Of a DNA stretch of 64,000 nucleotides, positions 57,659 to 64,000 are shown piece after piece (position 1 is the first letter of the stretch; the number at the start of each line of letters is the position of its first letter). A program made the translations under genes and the position numbers. The notes under the pieces were generated by a model, which did no database searches, had not been told where the DNA came from, and was given only the letters and a program-made list of their open reading frames with translations. This stretch comes from Sarocladium kiliense (lineage: Eukaryota; Ascomycota; Sordariomycetes; Hypocreales; Sarocladiaceae): positions 1,798,001 to 1,862,000 of the forward strand of contig JAUZTG010000041.1 in assembly GCA_030734395.1 (NCBI GenBank). The letters run 5' to 3'.

Positions 57659-58508
57659 GCAATATAAAGTACTGATGAGGTTTCAATTGTTGGGCAGATC
57701 AAAGGCGAGTGAGAAGGGCATGTTTTCTATCACAGGATCTTGGTTGTTTATATGACCAGATGCAATTTGTGTCACTTCAATGGGACTCAATTGGGCAACA
57801 AACGAAGACTCGCTTGCAGGTTTGATTCATGCATGTTCTAACATGAGTTCAACCTAGATTCTGCCTTTCACAAAAGGCGTGCAGTCACAAGACATCCTCA
57901 AATGGGACAATTGCCATACTTGAGATGGATACTCTAAGGGTTTCAAGTGAAATCACTGCCCTTTTGTGTATTCTCAAATTGGTTTCGAGGTTCCTTCATC
58001 ATCGATTTGTGATTTTGACGTCAAAGAGTAGCAGCCGGCTTCACTTTCTCTAAGATCTAGAACGCTAGACGATTCCAATGACACCTCGATCGAGATTTGC
58101 AACCCGAGGATAGACTTGGTTCGCACGGCCATGGGATTCGACCTTGAAATTCACTGTACTCATCTTTAGCTAACGCGTACCAGTGAACCACTGCCCGGTA
58201 TTGGGGGAAAGCGAGATTAACAGCCTTGCGGCATCAATGACAGGGCAAATCAAATCATTGTAAAGCAGTGGTTCAACTATAACTTTTTGCCGAGATATCT
58301 TGATGCTATTAAAGTCGATGCAACATCATAATTTCATAGCAAAACACAAGTTCCCCTTGACCTAAAGTGTTCCTGGGTAACCCGCCCGCTAATACTTCCT
58401 CACAGATAACTCATACATCAAAAAGGCCCGAACCACACACTCTTCAAATGGCCATGAGCATTTGGGTCGAGAGGTGGCCTCGCATCATCACAATTCTGAC
58501 GATGTTTA
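57659..58508. other. Divergent promoter region between velvet-like copies 1 and 2
   Basis: This is AT-richer than the surroundings. Both small genes point away from it, so it may be a shared promoter. A plus-strand frame at 58367-58558 overlaps the start of copy 2 in another frame and has no motif. Confidence 0.45.
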
Positions 58509-58796
58509 ATGTCCATTTGGGAACATATCAGCCTGCAAAACCCGTGGGTCCGGCTTGAGATTCGCCCAGAGGGTGCAGAGAACTTCGAAGATGACGGCGG
58601 TGAAGATTATCTACTGGGTGACCGTACGACATATCTTGACATGGAAAATGGTCATGGTTTTCAGTTCTTCTACTTTCGTGACCTCATGTTTACTGATAGA
58701 GCAAAAGACACCAGGTGGACTTTACACTTCAAGCTGGAAGACGAAAATGAATCGTATGCATCTTGCGAGGCAACCACAGACGTCTATTCATTATGA
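58509..58796 (+). CDS. Small velvet-like protein, copy 2
   Basis: This single-exon gene encodes 95 residues. PWVRLEIRPEGAENF is followed by an acidic loop, then YLLGDRTTYLDMENGHGFQF, FYFRDLMFTD and TRWTLHFKLEDE, ending in ATTDVYSL. The order LxG..YLDxExGxGxxFxxxDL...RxxLxF matches the second half of fungal velvet domains, where the text runs like LIGS...LxDxxGxxGxxFxxxDLSVRTEG..RLRF. Only this half is present, so the protein is a minimal form, unless an upstream exon was missed. No signal peptide is evident, so a nuclear or cytosolic location is possible. Copies 1 and 3 lie within 3 kb. Confidence 0.55.
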   Translation: MSIWEHISLQNPWVRLEIRPEGAENFEDDGGEDYLLGDRTTYLDMENGHGFQFFYFRDLMFTDRAKDTRWTLHFKLEDENESYASCEATTDVYSL

Positions 58797-59287
58797 GGGG
58801 CGCAGGACTCGTGAACGCAGAATAACTAAATAGCCATTCAATGAGCGGCAAACAAGATGAAGAGAGCTTGTTCACTAGAGTCTGAATGCGAAAGTAAAGT
58901 GCCTTCGAGCTTGACGAATGGAAGGGTGAGGAAGGCGTATGTGTAAAGGCCAGACCATGCAACGTCAAGAAAAAGGGCCATGGCATTAAGACCATTTATC
59001 AGTTATGAGATCCTCACAGGCATAAGCCATGCAAGTAATCTCGGAACCTTGCCGAAGTGATCAAGTCTTGCCATTCGAACCCGCCTTAGAGGATTCTGCA
59101 CCATTGTGGGAATCGATGGCGCAATCGTGCCCAGAGGTCTGGACGAGTTCGAAATCATTCTTTTCGCGTTTTCAGTGACCACAATAAAAGTGAAGGTGAG
59201 TTGCTGCTTTCACAATAGACGAATTGGCATGTGTATTCGAAGGTACTTCACAACTCGGAGCCAAAAGATCAAAAAGCTCAACCCAAA
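58797..59287. other. Intergenic before the MFS gene
   Basis: This is 3' sequence of velvet-like copy 2 and promoter of the MFS transporter. No gene recognised. Confidence 0.5.
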
Positions 59288-60853
59288 ATGAGCGAGTCAA
59301 AGGAGTACAAGGCAGAGGTCAGGCCTGCGAACCTCGCAGACTCTAGCAGCGATGTTGCCGATGTTCGAGAAAACCTCTGGATTCGCCTTATGACAGTTCT
59401 ACATTGGTACCCGCGCGACATGCCATCTGTCGAAAAGCGATTGGTCCTCAAGCTGGACCTGATGATCCTCATTTACGGTTGCCTCATGTTCTTCACGAAG
59501 TACTTGGACCAAGCGTCTTTGACCAATGCATACGTGACGTGAGTCTTTGCTCTTGGTCCAACTGTCACGTTCTAGATAAGCTGATGAGGATATATCTATA
59601 GTGGTATGCGCGAAGAGCTCAACATGTTCGGCAACGAGTTCAACTATGCGGTCATCACGTTCTGGAGTTCATACTGCGTCTTCATGATCCCAGCATGTTA
59701 CTACCTCACCCGTTTCCCGGTCAATGTTGTCCTCCCTCTTTGTGAGCTCGGTTGGGGTCTTGCGACCTTTGGGCTTGCTTGGGCGCAGAATGTTGAGACC
59801 ATCTACGCTATGCGTTTCTTTGTTGGATTGTTCGAAGCTTGTTCATTCACTGGGGTTATTTACGTTATCGGCTCATGGATGCGTAAGGGCGAGATCGGTC
59901 GTCGCGTGGCTCTGTTCTATGCCGCAGCGCCTCTTGGGACCATGTTTGCAGGATATCTGCAGACTGCTGCATACCGAGGTTTGAAGGGAGTCGGTGGCCT
60001 GAGTGGCTGGCGATGGCTCTTCATCGTGGCAGCCATCATAACGATACCCATCTCGGCACTGGGATATTTCGTCTTCCCTGATGTGCCCACTCGTTCGCGC
60101 CCACGATGTCTCACGACTGACGAGCACGAGTACGCTTTGGGTCGCATCGCTGGACAGACTGCGCCGCCTCAGCCTAAGGTGACTCGAGATCTCGTCGGAC
60201 GTGTCCTTGGCAGATGGCACTTATATTTGTTCGTGTCGCTGTGGTCTATTGGCAACCAGAACAATCAGATTGCCGGCGCACCATTCAGCCTTTACCTCAA
60301 AGGTAACCAGGACATCTACTCTATCACTCAGATCAACACGTTGCCGACCGTTGCAACAGCCATATCTATCGTCACAGCCTTCGCAACTTGCGCAGTTGCC
60401 GACCGATACGGACGATACTGGCCCTTACTCTTGATCGTGTCGATCCCAACGGTCATCTCACATGCACTTCTGGTGGCCTGGAACATTGGAGAGACTGGCC
60501 GAGTTGCTGCCTTCACTATCAGTGGTTTTGAGGGTGCGCTGTTTCCTTTGAGCATGTCATGGGCGACAGTAACTATGGCCAACGATGCAGAGGAGCGAGC
60601 TGTGGTAACAGCCAGCATGAATGCCATCGGCCAGGCCATTGTCGCTTGGTCGCAGCTCCTACAATACCCGGCAGTTGAGGCACCTCGCTTCACTACAGGA
60701 TTCTTGAGTGGTCTGATTACCTCTGTGTCGCAGATCGCGGTGATAGGCGTCATCATCTGGTTCGCGCACAAAGAGAGAACAGTCGCAGCTCACGGCCCTC
60801 TGGAAGGAGACCATGACCAAACCGAGTCCGAGAAGAAGAGCGCAGATGTGTAA
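59288..60853 (+). CDS. MFS transporter, pantothenate/allantoate permease type (Fen2/Liz1/Dal5)
   Basis: This is a plasma-membrane proton symporter of the anion:cation symporter family. Two exons (59288-59538 and 59602-60853) give 500 residues. After a hydrophilic N-terminus comes EKRLVLKLDLMILIYGCLMF, then FTKYLDQASLTNAYVTGMRE, the hallmark of the Fen2/Liz1/Dal5 group. About twelve helices follow, with a cytosolic loop near the middle (DEHEYALGRIAGQTAPPQPK) and the second-half motif ADRYGRYWPLLLI. The tail is acidic. The substrate is likely pantothenate, allantoate or another small organic acid. Velvet-like genes flank it on both sides. Confidence 0.87.
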
Positions 60854-61482
60854 CGGACTAGGCTACTGTAACAGGGAGGTCTGGACCCGTAGGATTGGAT
60901 AGCCTGTTGTCGACATGGAGAAAGCCATGCCTGGAGTCGATGTTTAATATACAACTATTGCGTGTCGATCACGAGGTCCGTGTAACTTATGTTTCCGGCT
61001 TTGATTCAAATCTATCTCCTTAGAGCTTTCAAAATTACGACATTCTATATTCTGATCCTGACAAAGTCAGTATGGTAAGCATTAGTTCATCACATCACGG
61101 TCACAAGGGGGTCTATCATGGAAAATATGTTGGCAGAACTGTGTTGGTATTAATGACAAAAAAAGCAAAACTCCGTTCCTGTGTCCTAAAAAGTCAAACG
61201 CATCAAATCTTTTTTGTACAGGTTTCTGGGGGGTTCAACTTTTTTTGTGGTTTTGTGGTTTTCGGGGTTTCTGCCGGTTTCTCAATCTGTGTGGTTCGAT
61301 ACTTGCCGATACTTACCATTACATGCCTCCGTGATCGTGTGGTTAGCTTGGTGATCTGATAGCTCGTGATTTTTCACTCGTTCAGATCCGTGCTATCATT
61401 CCACTCCACGATCTCGTAGGCCGTCCATTGCTGGAATTGTCTGGAAGCTGGGGGTCAAGTGTCAGGGGGGGTGTTGTTGGTC
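60854..61482. other. Intergenic, T- and G-rich on the plus strand
   Basis: This lies between the convergent MFS (plus) and velvet-like copy 3 (minus) genes. Bases 61205-61285 carry T runs alternating with GG or GGG words. No coding signal. Confidence 0.5.
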
Positions 61483-61836
61483 TTAGTTGACGGTGACGTC
61501 GCACTCACAACTCTCGGTAGGGATTCCGTTGACGAGCAACTGGAAGTAAAAGGTCCAAGTTCGGCCGGCGGCGGCCTCCTTGAACTGAAAGGGCCCGAAG
61601 GTGAAGTTGGTGGCGGAGCCCATGCCCTCGTCAGCCACGTCGGGATCGGCGGTCTTGACACGGGGGCCGGTGTAGATCGGGCCACCCGGCTTGGCAGTCA
61701 CAGCTGGCTGTCCGTTAGAAAGGACATCGCAGTGAGCCGAAGCATCCTGCTGGTCCTCTCCAGCGTAGAGGTAGATGTAGAACTGTTCGCCGACCATGAC
61801 GAGCTCGGGAGCACTGGAGATGCCGAAGGTAGACAT
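61483..61836 (-). CDS. Small velvet-like protein, copy 3 (weakest match)
   Basis: This single-exon gene encodes 117 residues. It starts MSTFGISSAPELVMVGEQFY and ends FTFGPFQFKEAAAGRTWTFY, FQLLVNGIPTESCECDVTVN. The end aligns by eye with copies 1 and 2: F-x-F, a spacer, [W/R]-T-[W/L]-x-F-x-[F/L], then a Cys-containing strand. The Asp-Leu of the velvet motif is not present, so its assignment rests on the shared spacing with the neighbours. Upstream on its strand is a C/T-rich leader (61900-61975), typical of well-expressed fungal genes. The start context is CACCATGT. Confidence 0.55.
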   Translation of the reverse strand: MSTFGISSAPELVMVGEQFYIYLYAGEDQQDASAHCDVLSNGQPAVTAKPGGPIYTGPRVKTADPDVADEGMGSATNFTFGPFQFKEAAAGRTWTFYFQLLVNGIPTESCECDVTVN

Positions 61837-64000
61837 GGTGAGTGGGTTGTTGATGGTACTGCGTAGTACGAGTCTGGTGAAGTAAACAGGCAAAGGCTTG
61901 TCGGTTCGTCGTAGTTGGTAGTACCGGAGGTGAAGAGTGTAAGTGGTGAGAGAGTGGTTGGGTTGGAGAGAGGAAAGAGTTGAAGTAGAAGGTCGAGGTT
62001 TAATGGGTGCTACTTAAACCCCCAGAGGATATTCCAACATTCATTGAATGGTTCCCAGAGTTCTTTCAAGCTGGTTGTGTGAAACTGTTGATGATTCGCT
62101 TCATTCATACACTGCCCATGCTCCGGCTTGATCTACTTTGAACATTGCTCTGGACCGGCGAATGGCCTTTGTACGACCTCCCTAGGGGCAGCCGAATCTC
62201 CATGTGAAAAGGGTTATCTTGTTTAGAGATTGAGGCATTGACGATGAAGTCAAAGCAGATAAGCGATCCAAGTGCTCGATGGTGTCAAGGAGGTCGTTCT
62301 TGTTCTGTCCTTAAGGGGGCCATAAGGCGAATGATCAGAACCTGCTCTAAGGCTGTTTTAATATTGTCAAAAAGGTGTGAAGTTGTAAGTGAAAGAGTCG
62401 AGTATGCGAGAAAAGACATCATGCACTTGAGAGAATCAGATCAAAGACACGATGCGTGCCTATGCAGGGTCAAGAATTTGGTTTACGACTATTTCACTGC
62501 TGTACCTGGGGCTGACGTACTGGACTGTCATACGACAGATTTAGCGTACTAAAAGACATACACTATGCTTGTGACACATGATTTGAGGATGAGGTTGCGA
62601 AGGCTTACGATTGAGGTGCAAGTGTAGAGCACACGAGAAGTGAAAAACGCACTTCGGAGGGTGAACCGACCAAAAGCATCCCAGTTTAACCTGGAAAGAA
62701 TACACGGAACCGTTCACCAAGGCAAACAAACGGTGAGGCAAGTTCTGGCAAGAGGTTCTATGATACATACTCGCCAAAGTCTAAGATTTCATCATACAGT
62801 ACTTGCTGTGCAGCAACAGTGACCAACTTGATAAAATTGAGACAATATTGGCATCGAACACATGCTGTACAGTACATGTCAACAGCATATCGTTCCTCCC
62901 ATCAATCCAGAATCCCGGGCATTGTATCCAACGTCGGCATACAAGGTCGACATACTCGCTTGCTCGTGTTCAAGCTGGTCCCCTATAAGGCCGCTGGGCG
63001 ATTCGCTTCCGTAACGCTGAACATTTGCGTCACTGAGTAAGTGGTCTTTCCAGTCCGGACAGGTCTCGCCAAGAGACTCATCAAAGATGATGAATGAATT
63101 GGGCGTGTGGAAGGGGGATGAGCTGGCCGTCCAGATCTAACAAAGGGATCCGAAGGCAGCATGTTAACACCGCAACCGACAAGAACCCATCATAGCCCCA
63201 AAAAGACGTATGGCAGAGTCACGTTTTGTCGCTGCTTTCTAGCCTAGCACTTAATTTCGGGTGGTCTCCTAATCGACCGTGAGTGAATATAAGTCCATCT
63301 CTACTCTAATGCTTGCCTCTTTCATTGTCAATGTTCCACATACGATGATTAGGGTATAGTCGTGGAAAATCCTATTCGTGCTTCAACTTCAAGTACTCAA
63401 TCATCTCAAATATCCAGTGGACATGCCATCAATGTAGCTACTTTGATGTTACCGGGCTTAATGTTATTTGCGAACAAAGGGGAATCCACAAAGGTAAGAT
63501 TATCCCCGTACCGTTCGTAACACTATCCTGTCAGGGGCAAAGGCAAGGACCCTGAGACGGATTTATTCCCGCCACTGACTGCCTGGGCTCTGTTCCATGC
63601 ATGTGTCCGTCTCCTCAGAGCGGTATTTGGCAAATTAGCTGCTGCCGGTTCTCTGCTTGCGGTCTGATATACCCTGGAAACCCGAGGGTCGTAGTGTTAT
63701 CGAACGGTAGTTTTACTTGAGAATGTGTACCTGCCAGTGAGATCCTTCTTCACACACATGTACATTTTCAACTTTCAGAGCCCCTCGTCTATTGTCCGGG
63801 AGTCCCCCTGATCCTGCACCTGTATTCTGGCGCGCCGTCGGGATACTGAAGGTGGCCGACAAAGGCCGCTCAGGGGAAAGTGGCTTTCATACTTTGAACT
63901 AGTAACGAGGTAATCTACTGTGTGCATTCCGGCACGGCAGGACTAAGCCTCTTCTGAGGGATGATCTGTTTGTCTCGTGGGACCAGCTGGGGCTGGCTCC
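61837..64000. other. Right end of window, no gene recognised
   Basis: This contains the promoter of velvet-like copy 3. Beyond about 62100 all open frames are under 105 codons, lack motifs and overlap one another. No terminal repeat, transposase or RNA gene was seen. Confidence 0.5.

Overview
The window looks like nuclear DNA of a filamentous ascomycete (Pezizomycotina), most plausibly a Dothideomycete. Its genes have many short introns, mostly about 50-105 nt, with GTRNGT donors and CTRAC-like branch points. The gene families are typical fungal ones: WSC-domain protein, GH16 glucanase, ZtGT2-like glycosyltransferase, Zn2Cys6 regulator, NACHT NLR and DUF3716. No rRNA, tRNA, CRISPR array or intact transposon was recognised. 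The lineage call is inference from gene content.

Layout. 0-12.6 kb is a surface and cell-wall block: a four-WSC secreted protein running off the left edge (-), a membrane-anchored GH16 glucanase (-), and a ten-exon GT2 glycosyltransferase (+). 13.5-20.6 kb holds a small J-domain protein (-), a DUF3716 protein (+) and a CorA-like transporter (+). Each of these three adjacent loci shows an apparent one-base break in its reading frame. 20.7-24 kb has a Pro/Arg-rich protein and a GT31 glycosyltransferase (both -). About 5 kb without a gene follows. 29-39 kb has a Bem3-type PX-PH-RhoGAP (+), a Zn2Cys6 regulator (+), a doubtful small ORF (-) and a Ser-rich phosphoprotein with many RRxS sites (-).

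42-56 kb has a Wss1-type DNA-protein crosslink protease (-), a small ORF interrupted by a microsatellite (-), a SulP sulfate permease (-), a NACHT NLR (-), the Bub2/Cdc16 mitotic-exit GAP (+), an Izh3-like PAQR membrane protein (-) and THOC5 (+). 56.3-62 kb is an accessory-looking tail. It holds a gene relic with in-frame stops and three small proteins that share a short motif resembling the second half of the velvet domain, around a pantothenate/allantoate-type MFS transporter. The last 2 kb show no gene.

How the genes relate. Most are independent housekeeping functions: wall and surface glycans (WSC, GH16, GT2, GT31), polarity (Bem3), mitotic exit (Bub2), mRNA export (THOC5), genome maintenance (Wss1) and ion or nutrient uptake (CorA, SulP, MFS). 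The less ordinary parts are the velvet-like trio, the run of frame-broken loci at 13.5-19.3 kb, and the 43.7-44.1 kb ORF whose only internal stop is made by a pentanucleotide repeat.
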